Shown here in pieces: positions 37,151-45,814 of a DNA stretch of 64,000 nt. Below the pieces are notes generated by a model. It made no database searches. It saw nothing but the letters and a program-made list of their open reading frames with translations, and was not told where the DNA came from. Every line of letters starts with the position of its first letter. Position 1 is the stretch's first letter. The translations under genes and the position numbers were made by a program. Origin of the DNA: Lachnospiraceae bacterium (GTDB lineage: Bacteria > Bacillota > Clostridia > Lachnospirales > Lachnospiraceae); contig JAKSRR010000008.1 of the NCBI GenBank assembly GCA_024403455.1, positions 1-64,000 of the forward strand. Direction: 5' to 3'.

Positions 37151-37906
37151 ATGAACCATAGTTCCTTTCGAAAATTACAACTCTTATTGCTTATAGGTAG
37201 TCTTCTTTGTCTGTCTGCTTGCGGCAAAAAGGAAACCTGTGCTTACTGCGGTGAAGCCAAGTACTGCACAGAATACGATCTTGTTGGTGTCACTAGACTG
37301 ATTTGTGATGATTGTCTGAATCAGGGCGTAAACGCAGTTACTTCCCCTGGCATTATGGAAGAATACGGCGTCATTATCCTAGAAACACCTGTTTCAGAGG
37401 ATACAGATACGGAAAATCCAGAAGTCTCCGCTTCTGATACCCCCTCCACCAGTTTGACACCTGCTGTCTCCGATAATACAGCTCCCCAGTTTACTACCAC
37501 CCTTTCGAAGGACGATATTGTAAAGGCATTAAGCGCTTACTATTCTGAGTCCGGCATGGAGCTTAAACTTTCCGAAAACAATAGACACGTATATGAACTC
37601 TATGCTGGAGAGGAATACCAGGGAATTAATTTCCTATTTACCCCCGTGGCCGAGGGACAAGAGCCTCCCCTCTCCGTGTTGTGTTATGATGGCGCATCTT
37701 CTACTGGCTATACTGCTGCCTGCATTCGTTCTGCCATCACCTATCTAGGAAGCAATGACTATTCCGGTCTTGGTTATGAAATCTACAATACTGCTACAGC
37801 TTATGGCAGCCACCAGGTCGGTAATACAAAATTCTATTACAAAGCTTCCAGTGCACAGGAGATTGAGAATGGTGCTCCTGTAGCATCCTTTGATATTTTA
37901 AGATAA
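37151..37906 (+). CDS. lipoprotein with an N-terminal zinc-ribbon-like segment
   Basis: 251 residues from ATG 37151, which follows GGAGAG; the frame upstream opens with a GTG. The lipoprotein signal LLIGSLLCLSACGKK puts the lipidated Cys at about 24. Directly after it comes a four-cysteine knuckle (CAYCGEAKYC, then CDDC), an unusual place for a metal site. A Thr/Ser/Pro-rich linker (about 75-105) leads to a C-terminal domain of about 130 residues with no recognised motif. The protein should be anchored outside. Family unknown. Confidence 0.78.
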   Translation: MNHSSFRKLQLLLLIGSLLCLSACGKKETCAYCGEAKYCTEYDLVGVTRLICDDCLNQGVNAVTSPGIMEEYGVIILETPVSEDTDTENPEVSASDTPSTSLTPAVSDNTAPQFTTTLSKDDIVKALSAYYSESGMELKLSENNRHVYELYAGEEYQGINFLFTPVAEGQEPPLSVLCYDGASSTGYTAACIRSAITYLGSNDYSGLGYEIYNTATAYGSHQVGNTKFYYKASSAQEIENGAPVASFDILR

Positions 37907-37923
37907 CAGTCTAGGTATATATC

Positions 37924-38664
37924 ATGTTACAAGCTAATTATCACACCCACAGCCGCTGGTGCAATCACGCGGTTGGAGAAATTGAAGATTACCTCGAGAA
38001 AGCCATTTCTCTCGGTTTTAAAGAAATTGCATTAACCGATCACGTTCCTCACAAAGAAGGCTTTAGCTGGATTCCATTTGACCAACTCGGTCAGTATAAT
38101 ATTGCAATCGATGAGGCCATTGCCAAATACCAGGATAGAATTCGCATTTTTAAAGGCTTCGAGTGCGAACACATTCTTTCAGAAGTGGATTATTACAAAC
38201 GACTGATTGAAGAATATGGTTATACCTTTTTGATTCAGGGACAGCACCTGGCTGGAAAAAATTGTGAGGTCAATGCCTTCAACTGTCATGAAGAAGATGA
38301 GATTCTGATTTATGCAGATTCCGTGTGCGAAGGAATTGCCAGCGGTTTCTATAAACTTTTGGCGCATCCCGATGTTGTCTACAGCTCCTATAAGGGGCCT
38401 TGGTCCCCCAAGCAGGAAAGGGCTTTTCATCAGATTTTCGCCTGCTGTGAAGAATACCACCAACCGGTAGAAATCAATGCCAGTGGCCTAAGAGGCGATC
38501 GCGGCTATCCACGCCGGGAAGTCTTCTCTATCGCCAAACAGTACGACCTTCGATTCCTTATCAATTCAGACGCCCATGACCCTGCATGGCTCTATGATGA
38601 CATCACCATGAAGGCGGAACAGTTTGCTCAGGATTTAGACCTTCCTATCTCACCACTTCTCTAG
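37924..38664 (+). CDS. hisK: histidinol-phosphatase, PHP type
   Basis: 246 residues. PHP metal motifs: NYHTHSRWCNHA at the start, LTDHVP, GFECEH, LAHPDVV, and NSDAHDPAWL near the end. This arrangement is that of the HisJ/HisK histidinol phosphatases, which do the penultimate-stage dephosphorylation in histidine synthesis. No other his gene is in the window, so related PHP activities remain possible. It lies 17 nt after the lipoprotein gene. Confidence 0.87.
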   Translation: MLQANYHTHSRWCNHAVGEIEDYLEKAISLGFKEIALTDHVPHKEGFSWIPFDQLGQYNIAIDEAIAKYQDRIRIFKGFECEHILSEVDYYKRLIEEYGYTFLIQGQHLAGKNCEVNAFNCHEEDEILIYADSVCEGIASGFYKLLAHPDVVYSSYKGPWSPKQERAFHQIFACCEEYHQPVEINASGLRGDRGYPRREVFSIAKQYDLRFLINSDAHDPAWLYDDITMKAEQFAQDLDLPISPLL

Positions 38665-38671
38665 TACCATC

Positions 38672-38713
38672 AAAAAAGGGGACAGGTGCCAATAAGGTAC
38701 CCATCCCCTTTTC
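38672..38713. terminator. bidirectional terminator between convergent genes
   Basis: AAAAGGGGACAGGTGCC and GGTACCCATCCCCTTTT pair around AATAA. T runs flank both sides. It separates hisK from the UDP-sugar pyrophosphorylase gene. Its left half shares AAAAAAGGGGACAG with the groEL terminator. Confidence 0.85.
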
Positions 38714-38731
38714 TTATGCATATTTCTGAAT

Positions 38732-39946
38732 TTACAGTACTACGCCATTCTCTTTAAGAAGCGCTCTCGCTGACTCCACGGAATCCACACCTGTCTTATT
38801 CTTAATAGGAGCAAATTCATAATTTCTGACAACCTCATAAGGAAGGCAGTCTGTCATCATACGAACCATATCTAAAATCAAATTCTCGAATTTATGTCCA
38901 TTGGGCTCCGTAGGAGAAACCAAATTACCATTTTCATCCAAATAAGGAATCTTCTTATCAACCACGTGCAATGGAAGTGCTGCGGACTTAATTCGATCCA
39001 ATTCCTTCACAGAGAATAAGTAATTAAGAATTACACCATAATAGTAAAGGTATTCCCCATCTTCTCCCTTGGCATGTGCCATCTCATCCGTAAGATCATA
39101 ATATTCCACAATGGAAGGATGTCCGTCTTCTAAACACATTGCTCCAACCTTCTCAAAAGGCTCAACCTTTTTAATTACCTTCGCTCCGGAAGAATATCCT
39201 TCCGTAAGGACTGCACCAATGAACTTGGGATCACAGATTCTCTGCAGCACATTATCTACTGCAAAGATATTTAACCATTCAATGCCACGTTCTTCTAACA
39301 CGGTACGCAGTCCAGCCTTGCAAAGGGATGCATAGAAACCGCCATTTCCGTTGGGAGACGTTGCGATATGCCCCTTTTCTTCTAGGTAAACCTTTCCTTC
39401 AAAATCGGTTGCTGCAGCCATTGCCTGCTTAAAAAAGAAAACATTTTCCGGCTTGTATCCAAAATAATTCTTTTCTTTAAAGAATGCCTGGGTCTTTGCA
39501 TCATTCTTATCAGAAGTCATAATGAACAGGGTAATATCATCAGATACGTCCTTAATGTTATTAATCAGACACTCAAAAATATAAAGTTCTCTGGTCAATC
39601 CAACATTATACATTCCCTTAGGATCATCGGATCCCAGTCTTGTTCCCATTCCGCCAGCTAATAAAAGTGCTGCCACCTTTCCAGCCTGGATGGCTTCCAT
39701 TCCTTTTGCCTTATATTCCTCTTCCTTTAATGCAATCTTTGCAGAGGTCATAACTTCAATAGGCGTAATCTCCCCGCGTACTTCCGGTTTGGGAGGCAGA
39801 GACTTTTTGATTACTTCAAAATCCGTCTCTTCAATCTGGATTAACAATTCTTCCTTCTGCGCATCAGACAGTTCCTCAAAATATTTTAAAATCTGTTCCT
39901 GCCCTGCTTCCTTTAAAATCTCTTTTGCCTTTTCTACAGTAATCAT
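38732..39946 (-). CDS. UDP-sugar pyrophosphorylase (UDPGP/UAP type)
   Basis: 404 residues. The nucleotidyltransferase signature is LLLAGGMGTRLGSDDPKGMY near residue 95, preceded by a helical N-terminus typical of the eukaryote-like UDPGP family (UAP1/UGP). Family members make UDP-GlcNAc, UDP-GalNAc or UDP-glucose from UTP and the sugar 1-phosphate. The exact sugar is not readable. It lies 24 nt after the aldo/keto reductase gene on the same strand. Confidence 0.9.
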   Translation of the reverse strand: MITVEKAKEILKEAGQEQILKYFEELSDAQKEELLIQIEETDFEVIKKSLPPKPEVRGEITPIEVMTSAKIALKEEEYKAKGMEAIQAGKVAALLLAGGMGTRLGSDDPKGMYNVGLTRELYIFECLINNIKDVSDDITLFIMTSDKNDAKTQAFFKEKNYFGYKPENVFFFKQAMAAATDFEGKVYLEEKGHIATSPNGNGGFYASLCKAGLRTVLEERGIEWLNIFAVDNVLQRICDPKFIGAVLTEGYSSGAKVIKKVEPFEKVGAMCLEDGHPSIVEYYDLTDEMAHAKGEDGEYLYYYGVILNYLFSVKELDRIKSAALPLHVVDKKIPYLDENGNLVSPTEPNGHKFENLILDMVRMMTDCLPYEVVRNYEFAPIKNKTGVDSVESARALLKENGVVL

Positions 39947-39970
39947 CTCGGTTTCCTATCCTCTATCCTT

Positions 39971-41095
39971 TTATTTTCCAAAGTATGCTGCTACATCTTC
40001 CAAATACTCTGTTATGGGAAGATGCTGTGGACAAACACCTTCACACTTCTTACACTTCACGCAGTCACTAGCTTTTCCCGTATTCATAACCAGATTATCA
40101 TAATACTCCCTCTGCGGTGTCCAGCCCTTTCCTTCCACTTCCTGCTTATCCGCATTATAGAGGGAAAAACATTTTGGAATCGGAATCTTCTTCGGACAAC
40201 CAGGAACACAGTACTCGCAGCCCGTACAAGGAATGGCAATGCTGCCATTAATGATTCTCACTGCCTTTGCTATGATAGCCTTCTCCTCTTCATTTACGGG
40301 AACCATCTCCTGCATATAGCCCGTGTTATCTAACATTTGTTCCATATTGCTCATGCCAGAGAGCACCATATATACACCGGGAAGAGATGCCACAAAACGA
40401 ATGGCCCAGCTGGGAATGGATGCCTCGGGACGATATGCTTTAAACATCTCCTCCACTTCCTGCGGAACCTTTGCCAGCGTACCACCTTTTACGGGCTCCA
40501 TGACTATCACTGGCAAATTATGTTTTACTGCAACCTCATAGCATTTTCTTGACTGAATCGCCGGGCTCTCCCAATCCAAATAGTTAATCTGAAGCTGCAC
40601 ATATTCAAACTCAGGATGCGCTGTAATCACCTTTTCCAGAAGATCTGCATTGTCATGGAAAGAAAAGCCAATGTGTTTTACTAATCCAGCCTTCTTTTTC
40701 TCCACAAGCCACTGAAAACAGTCTAATTTATCATAAACTTCAATGCTATGGCTGTTGATATCGTGAATCCAATAATAGTCAAAATAGCCAGCTCCTGTCT
40801 TTTCTAGCTGGGTATTAAAGATTTTATCTCTATCTTCTTTGGTCTGTAAAAAACCTGCATGCAGTTTTGTTGTAATCGTGTACTTATCTCTGGGATGTCT
40901 GCTGGTAAGACAAGTCTTCACTGCATCCTCACTTTTAAAGTTGCAATACATCCAAGCTGTATCAAAATAGGTAAATCCTCGTTCCAAAAAAGTATCCACC
41001 ATCTTACAGGTCTGTTCAATATCAATATTCCCCGGATCTGCATCTAACGCAGGCAGACGCATCAAGCCGAACCCCAGTTTCTTATCCATTTCCAT
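39971..41095 (-). CDS. aldo/keto reductase with C-terminal ferredoxin domain
   Basis: 374 residues. The aldo/keto reductase barrel covers about 1-275 (GFGLMRLPALD; FDTAWMYCNFKSE; HIGFSFHD). The C-terminal part carries [4Fe-4S] clusters in CTGCEYCVPGCP and CVKCKKCEGVCP. This fusion is common in anaerobic Clostridia and suggests ferredoxin-linked reduction. The substrate is unknown. Confidence 0.93.
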   Translation of the reverse strand: MEMDKKLGFGLMRLPALDADPGNIDIEQTCKMVDTFLERGFTYFDTAWMYCNFKSEDAVKTCLTSRHPRDKYTITTKLHAGFLQTKEDRDKIFNTQLEKTGAGYFDYYWIHDINSHSIEVYDKLDCFQWLVEKKKAGLVKHIGFSFHDNADLLEKVITAHPEFEYVQLQINYLDWESPAIQSRKCYEVAVKHNLPVIVMEPVKGGTLAKVPQEVEEMFKAYRPEASIPSWAIRFVASLPGVYMVLSGMSNMEQMLDNTGYMQEMVPVNEEEKAIIAKAVRIINGSIAIPCTGCEYCVPGCPKKIPIPKCFSLYNADKQEVEGKGWTPQREYYDNLVMNTGKASDCVKCKKCEGVCPQHLPITEYLEDVAAYFGK

Positions 41096-41300
41096 GTGTT
41101 ATACCATCCCTTTCTTGTACGCAAAACAGTATATCTACCCACTCCTTTCTATTATACCTAAAGGCTGGATTTTCAAAAAGAACAAATCCGGTTATTTCCC
41201 ATTATTACTTGATATTAGCCTAGTAATTTCATCCAAAATCATATAAAATAGGTAAGGTTGTGCGCAATTACACACCAATCTATTATGGAGGAAAAAAATT

Positions 41301-42278
41301 ATGAAAAAGAAGTTAGTTTCTATGGCACTTGCTACCGCTCTTTGCGCTAGTACTGTGCTCGCTGGCTGTGGCAACACCAGCACCAGTGGTGCAAAAGATT
41401 CTTACACCATCGGTATCTGCCAGATCGTTCAGCACGTAGCACTTGATGAAGCTACCAAGGGCTTTAAGGATTGCCTTACCGAGAAGCTTGGCGACAAGGT
41501 TACCTTTGATTATCAGGATGCTGCTGGTGACTCCGCTACCTGCGCTACCATCGTAAATGGTTTCGTAAGCAACAATTATGATTTAATCCTTGCAAATGCT
41601 ACTGCTCCTTTACAGGCAGCTGCAACTGCAACCACCACCATCCCTGTACTTGGTACTTCCGTAACCGATTATGCTACTGCACTTGAAATTGCAGATTGGA
41701 ACGGTTCTACTGGCTACAACGTATCCGGTACCTCTGACCTTGCTCCTCTTCCTGAGCAGGCAGCTATGATTAAGGAAATCTTCCCTGATTGCCAGATCGT
41801 TGGTATTCTTTACTGCTCTGCAGAGCCTAACTCCAAGTACCAGGCTGATGTCATCTCCAGCGAGCTCGCTTCTCTTGGTATGACTGCAGTTACTTACTCT
41901 TTCGCTGACTCAAACGATATCGCATTAGTTTGCCAGCAGGCTTGTGATGCTTCTGATGTTATCTACATCCCTACCGATAATACCGCTGCTTCCTGCACCG
42001 GTACCATCGATTCTGTAGCTTCTGCAGCTGGTGTTCCCATCGTTGCAGGTGAAGAAGGTATCTGCAAGGGTTGCGGTGTTGCAACTCTTTCCATCAGCTA
42101 CTATGACCTTGGATATGCTACCGGTGAAATGGCATATGATATCCTTGTAAATGGCGCAGATATCACCACCATGAAGGTTCAGTACGCTCCTAATGTAACC
42201 AAGGAATATGTTGCTGAAAGATGCGATGCACTTGGCATCACCATTCCTGATGGCTACACTGCAATCACTGTAGAATAA
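41301..42278 (+). CDS. trpX: ABC transporter substrate-binding lipoprotein (TrpX-like)
   Basis: 325 residues. The lipoprotein signal LCASTVLAGCGN gives a lipidated Cys near residue 22. The rest is a two-lobe binding fold of the ABC-sub-bind type (YTIGICQIVQHVALDE; LANATAPLQAAA; GIGVATLSISYYDLGY-like). In Streptococcus the TrpXYZ system is linked to tryptophan, and in Clostridioides a member binds tyrosine, so an aromatic amino acid is likely. A terminator separates it from the permease. Confidence 0.88.
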   Translation: MKKKLVSMALATALCASTVLAGCGNTSTSGAKDSYTIGICQIVQHVALDEATKGFKDCLTEKLGDKVTFDYQDAAGDSATCATIVNGFVSNNYDLILANATAPLQAAATATTTIPVLGTSVTDYATALEIADWNGSTGYNVSGTSDLAPLPEQAAMIKEIFPDCQIVGILYCSAEPNSKYQADVISSELASLGMTAVTYSFADSNDIALVCQQACDASDVIYIPTDNTAASCTGTIDSVASAAGVPIVAGEEGICKGCGVATLSISYYDLGYATGEMAYDILVNGADITTMKVQYAPNVTKEYVAERCDALGITIPDGYTAITVE

Positions 42279-42284
42279 TTTTTT

Positions 42285-42321
42285 CAGGCTTCCAGCTTTC
42301 CGGTTGGAAGCCTGCTTTTTT
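42285..42321 (+). terminator. intra-operon terminator after the binding-protein gene
   Basis: CAGGCTTCCA (42285-42294) pairs with TTGGAAGCCTG (42304-42314), then TTTTTT. It lies 7 nt after the first stop and 17 nt before the permease start, so partial termination would give more binding protein than permease. Confidence 0.85.
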
Positions 42322-42337
42322 AACAGAGGGTTTATCT

Positions 42338-43309
42338 ATGTTTACATCATTCTTAAACAGTATGCCTGGTGCTGTTGCCCAGGGTATCATTTGGGGTATT
42401 ATGGCTATCGGTGTCTATATTACCTATAAGATTTTGGACGTTGCGGATCTTTCCGTAGACGGTTCCTTCGGAACCGGCGGTGCCGTATTAGTTATCTGTA
42501 TGTCGAATGGAATTCCTGTCGCTCCTGCAATGCTAATTGCCTTTGCCGCAGGCTGTGTTGCCGGCTTTGTTACCGGTATCTTCCATGTACACTTTGGAAT
42601 CCCTGCCATCCTGTCCGGTATTCTTACCCAGCTTGGCCTATACTCCATTAACCTTAGAATATTAGGGGGAAAAGCAAATGTTGGCTTGAACCCCAGAAAT
42701 TATAATTTGCTTCTTTCCCTCGGTAATCCTGTAAATGCCATTATCGTGGGCCTTGTCATTGTTGTCATTTTGATTCTTCTGCTTTACCTGTTCTTTGGAA
42801 CCAACTTAGGAAGTGCCCTTCGCGCTACCGGTAACAACCAGAACATGGCCAGAGCCAATGGTATCAATACCAATACCGCAAAGATTCTCGGCCTCGTCAT
42901 CTCCAATGGTATTGTTGCTTTCAGTGGTGCGCTTCTCGCACAATTCCAGGGATATGCTGATATCAACATGGGACGTGGTGCCATCGTCATCGGTCTTGCA
43001 GCAGTGATCATCGGAGAAGTTCTTTTCCACAAGATTTTCAAGAACTTCGCCTTAAAACTGTTAGGCGCTATTATCGGTGGTATCATTTACTACTTAGTAA
43101 TCACCCTTGTACTTTCTATTAAGATTCCTATCAGCGATACCTTTACCATTAAGTTAGACGCAAATGATTTGAAGCTCTTCACTGCACTTGTGGTTGCTAT
43201 CTTCTTAGGCATTCCTTATTGGAAAAAGACCATCTCTGCAAAGCGCATTGGTACAGCACCCAAGTATACTGCTGTTTCCAGCACAGATTCTGAAAAGGAG
43301 GGCAACTAA
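42338..43309 (+). CDS. trpY: ABC transporter permease (TrpY-like)
   Basis: 323 residues with about nine membrane segments. The branched-chain-amino-acid-permease type fold is visible in GVYITYKILDVADLSVDGSF, typical of the TrpY group, and in the repeated ALRATGNNQNMARANGI loop that contacts the ATPase. It abuts the ATPase gene with no gap (stop 43309, next start 43310). Confidence 0.9.
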   Translation: MFTSFLNSMPGAVAQGIIWGIMAIGVYITYKILDVADLSVDGSFGTGGAVLVICMSNGIPVAPAMLIAFAAGCVAGFVTGIFHVHFGIPAILSGILTQLGLYSINLRILGGKANVGLNPRNYNLLLSLGNPVNAIIVGLVIVVILILLLYLFFGTNLGSALRATGNNQNMARANGINTNTAKILGLVISNGIVAFSGALLAQFQGYADINMGRGAIVIGLAAVIIGEVLFHKIFKNFALKLLGAIIGGIIYYLVITLVLSIKIPISDTFTIKLDANDLKLFTALVVAIFLGIPYWKKTISAKRIGTAPKYTAVSSTDSEKEGN

Positions 43310-44107
43310 ATGTTAACCATTTCGAATCTTCACAAGACATTTAATCCTGGAACCATCAATGAAAAGCGTGCCCTTTGCGGTGTAGATCTCACTTTAGAGG
43401 ATGGCGATTTTGTAACCATTATTGGTGGAAATGGTGCCGGTAAGTCAACCTTAATGAATATGATTGCTGGTGTATTTCCCCCTGACTGTGGACAAATTAT
43501 CATCGATGGGGATGAGGTAACCAGACTTCCTGAATACAAGCGTGCAAAATACCTTGGCCGCGTTTTTCAGGATCCTATGATGGGAACCTGTGGTGATATG
43601 TGGATCGAGGAGAATCTTGCTTTAGCTGCAAAACGCGGACAGTCTCGTGGCCTTGGATGGTCCATCAACAAAAAGAATCGCGCATTCTTCAAGGAACATG
43701 TAACACAGCTTGGTTTAGGTTTGGAAAATCGTCTCACCACCAATGTAGGTCTCCTTTCCGGTGGCCAGCGTCAGGCACTAACCCTACTGATGGCTACCCT
43801 ACAGAGCCCCAAGCTTTTGCTCTTAGACGAGCATACCGCCGCTCTGGATCCCAAGACCGCTGCTACGGTTTTAGAGCTTACAGACAAATTAGTTGGGGAG
43901 AACAATCTTACCACGCTTATGATTACCCACAACATGAAGGATGCTATTGCCCATGGTAATCGTCTCATCATGATGCATGAAGGCCGCATCATCTATGATG
44001 TTCGCGGTGCAGAAAAGAAGGCGCTTACCGTAGATCAGCTCTTAGCTAAATTCAGCGAGGCTTCTGGCGGACATTTCGCAAATGACCGTATGATGCTTAG
44101 CAACTAA
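43310..44107 (+). CDS. trpZ: ABC transporter ATP-binding protein (TrpZ-like)
   Basis: 265 residues. Walker A GGNGAGKST, signature LLSGGQRQAL, Walker B LLLLDEHTAALD (His where most ABC proteins have Pro, as in this subfamily), and the H-loop TLMITHN. It powers the permease encoded just before it. The operon ends at a long terminator. Confidence 0.93.
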   Translation: MLTISNLHKTFNPGTINEKRALCGVDLTLEDGDFVTIIGGNGAGKSTLMNMIAGVFPPDCGQIIIDGDEVTRLPEYKRAKYLGRVFQDPMMGTCGDMWIEENLALAAKRGQSRGLGWSINKKNRAFFKEHVTQLGLGLENRLTTNVGLLSGGQRQALTLLMATLQSPKLLLLDEHTAALDPKTAATVLELTDKLVGENNLTTLMITHNMKDAIAHGNRLIMMHEGRIIYDVRGAEKKALTVDQLLAKFSEASGGHFANDRMMLSN

Positions 44108-44122
44108 TCAGATTGGCAATTT

Positions 44123-44184
44123 AAAAGGCCCTTTCAATGAGCTATCCAATGTTCTGGACAAATATCATTGAGGGGGCCTTTTTT
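44123..44184. terminator. bidirectional terminator after the ABC operon
   Basis: AAAAGGCCC and TTCAATGA pair with TCATTGA and GGGGCCTTTT across a 25-nt loop that can itself fold. T runs flank both ends. It also serves the TVP38-like gene on the minus strand. Confidence 0.8.
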
Positions 44185-44195
44185 GTGTCTCCGTC

Positions 44196-44984
44196 TTATG
44201 ACTTTTTTCGTTTTTCTTTTCTTTTCTGTAGTTTCTCTATTACCTTATTTTGGAACACATCACCATATTTCATGGCTAGGATGAATATGGCAACAAACAG
44301 CACGCCTAATGCAATCAGGACAGGCAAAGGAAGCGACTTCCAGTTCCCCCCTAACACACAGGCCACCAAAAGTCCCCAAGGCCTAAATAACACTAGTAGC
44401 AAAAGGAAATGCTGCCACTTCACTTTCGTAATCCCCGCTAGGATACAAATCACATCATCCGGGAACAAAGGCAGCAAAAATGTTGTTGCCAGAAACACCT
44501 CTGTCTTACGGTCTAATACCGCCTCATATTTCTTAATTAGTTTGGTCTCTACCAATTTTTCAACAAAGGGTCTTCCTATAACACGCGCCACACCAAATAC
44601 AATGATAGATCCTAGTGTAATGGCACCATAGGTTAAGAAAAAGGCTGGCCATGTACCCAACACAGTAGCACCAGCAAGAGACAAAATATTATTAGGAATC
44701 GGTGCTAGTACTACAGAAAGCAGTTCTATCAAGAAAAAAATACCATAGGAGAAAGCTCCATATTGTTTAATCAGATTTTGCAAATCCTCGATGGACTTAA
44801 TCTTCTGAAAAAATCCTGATTGAAACAGCCAGAAGGTCAGGCCGCCCAAAACAAGCACTGTACAAATCATGGTAATGATACTTTTACGTATCATCTTTTT
44901 ACGTTTCTTGGCATCCTGTTCTGTAGACAGCGCTTCTTCCTGCTCCGCTCCATCCGTCAGGGAGATACTCTTCTGTTCATCCAT
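44196..44984 (-). CDS. TVP38/TMEM64 (DedA-like, VTT) membrane protein
   Basis: About 262 residues. I begin at MDEQKSIS (44984): GGTGGGAG lies 10 nt before it, and the open frame to 45017 has no such site. After a charged N-terminus there are five to six membrane segments. The SNARE-associated/VTT signature is in LAPIPNNILSLAGATVLGTWPA and GARVIGRPFVE-like segments. Family members are thought to move phospholipids across membranes. The C-terminus is very basic (KLQKRKEKRKKS). Confidence 0.87.
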   Translation of the reverse strand: MDEQKSISLTDGAEQEEALSTEQDAKKRKKMIRKSIITMICTVLVLGGLTFWLFQSGFFQKIKSIEDLQNLIKQYGAFSYGIFFLIELLSVVLAPIPNNILSLAGATVLGTWPAFFLTYGAITLGSIIVFGVARVIGRPFVEKLVETKLIKKYEAVLDRKTEVFLATTFLLPLFPDDVICILAGITKVKWQHFLLLLVLFRPWGLLVACVLGGNWKSLPLPVLIALGVLFVAIFILAMKYGDVFQNKVIEKLQKRKEKRKKS

Positions 44985-45022
44985 TCTTATGATACTCCCA
45001 CCTTTTTCTATATACACTTACG

Positions 45023-45490
45023 CTAGTATATTTCGTGATTTAATCCACTATACTCTTCAAACAAGGCAAGACAGGCATCTCTTCCCTGTTCTTCTATACA
45101 TAAACAATCCGTCTTCCCTTGAAAATAGTCATAAAAGCGATCATCTCTAAAACCAATCTGATCGGTATCTGCCACATTACAGCCGTAATATACTTTCCCA
45201 ATATTAGACCAAAGAATACCACCAAGGCACATAGGGCACGGCTCTGCTGTGGTATATAACTCGCAACCACTAAGGTCATGGGTCCCTGTGATACTACAGG
45301 CATTGCGGATGGCCTGCATTTCCCCATGACAGGTACAGTCATGATTCTTCAGTACTTCATTATGTCCCTTTGCCAGAATTTTTCCATCCTTAACTATCAC
45401 ACAGCCGAAAGGACCGCCGTGGCCTGCATGAATTCCTTCCTGCGCCTCCTTAATTGCTTCCTGCATAAAAGAGTCATTATATTCTCCCAT
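45023..45490 (-). CDS. guanine deaminase-like nucleoside deaminase
   Basis: 155 residues. The zinc-site motifs are CHGEMQAI (His and catalytic Glu) and PCPMCLGG. GGPFGCVIV near the N-terminus and IGFRDDRFYDYF near the C-terminus resemble GuaD of Bacillus more than the tRNA deaminase TadA. It probably deaminates guanine to xanthine. AAAGGGG lies 9 nt before the ATG. Upstream are a weak promoter and a tandem repeat array. Confidence 0.88.
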   Translation of the reverse strand: MGEYNDSFMQEAIKEAQEGIHAGHGGPFGCVIVKDGKILAKGHNEVLKNHDCTCHGEMQAIRNACSITGTHDLSGCELYTTAEPCPMCLGGILWSNIGKVYYGCNVADTDQIGFRDDRFYDYFQGKTDCLCIEEQGRDACLALFEEYSGLNHEIY

Positions 45491-45510
45491 CCTTGTATGC
45501 CCCTTTCTGT

Positions 45511-45538
45511 AAAATACCTTCTAACACTATTTTATCAA
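45511..45538 (-). promoter_or_regulatory. possible promoter of the guanine deaminase gene
   Basis: Minus strand TTGATA (45533-45538), 16 nt, TATTTT (45511-45516). It is 21 nt upstream of the start codon and directly downstream of the repeat array. The -10 hexamer is weak. Confidence 0.4.
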
Positions 45539-45540
45539 AT

Positions 45541-45732
45541 AATGTTGCCATATGCATTATTCTCTTCAGTAGGAAAGAATGGCGCCACATGCATTATTCT
45601 CTCTTCAGGTGGAAAGAATGGTGCCACATGCATTATTCTCTTCAGTAGGAAAGAATGACGCCCCATGCATTATCCTCTCTTCAGTCAGAAAGAATAACGC
45701 CCCATGCATTATCCTCTCTTCGGTCAGAAAAG
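45541..45732. repeat. tandem repeat array, five 37-40 bp units
   Basis: Five head-to-tail units begin at 45541, 45578, 45617, 45654 and 45693, with lengths 37, 39, 37, 39 and 40. Each has the core ATGCATTAT followed by YCTCT(CT)TTCAG and ends near GGAAAG or CAGAAAG. Most length changes come from one lost CT. Units 2-3 and 4-5 form two subtypes (CCACATGCATTATTC and CCCCATGCATTATCC). There are no spacers, so it is not a CRISPR array, and unit lengths not divisible by three argue against coding. Confidence 0.85.
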
Positions 45733-45744
45733 AATATTCCCTCA

Positions 45745-45762
45745 GAGAGGATAATGATGGGG
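45745..45762. repeat. inverted partial copy of the repeat unit
   Basis: GAGAGGATAATGATGGGG is the reverse complement of the core of unit 5 (45700-45718) except for one missing base. The two can form an 18-bp hairpin with a single bulge and a 26-nt loop. No T run follows on either strand, so it is not a classical terminator. Confidence 0.8.
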
Positions 45763-45814
45763 CTATATAAACTAGATATATATACGTTAGCCCAAACGAC
45801 CTAGGGAGATGAAT

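Noticed and set aside
38732-39335. Plus-strand frames opposite the UDP-sugar pyrophosphorylase gene
   Set aside because: The minus-strand protein carries the complete nucleotidyltransferase signature; opposite frames are shadows.
41096-41300. Riboswitch ahead of the TrpXYZ-type operon
   Set aside because: The 205-nt leader is AT-rich, and I could not match any known aptamer core or terminator/antiterminator pair in it.
45541-45732. CRISPR array
   Set aside because: The repeats are directly contiguous with no unique spacers, unit length varies, and no cas genes are in the window.
45278-45770. Plus-strand open frames across the repeat array and the deaminase gene
   Set aside because: They are antisense to the deaminase or run through the repeats; unit lengths of 37-40 break the frame and no ribosome site is seen.
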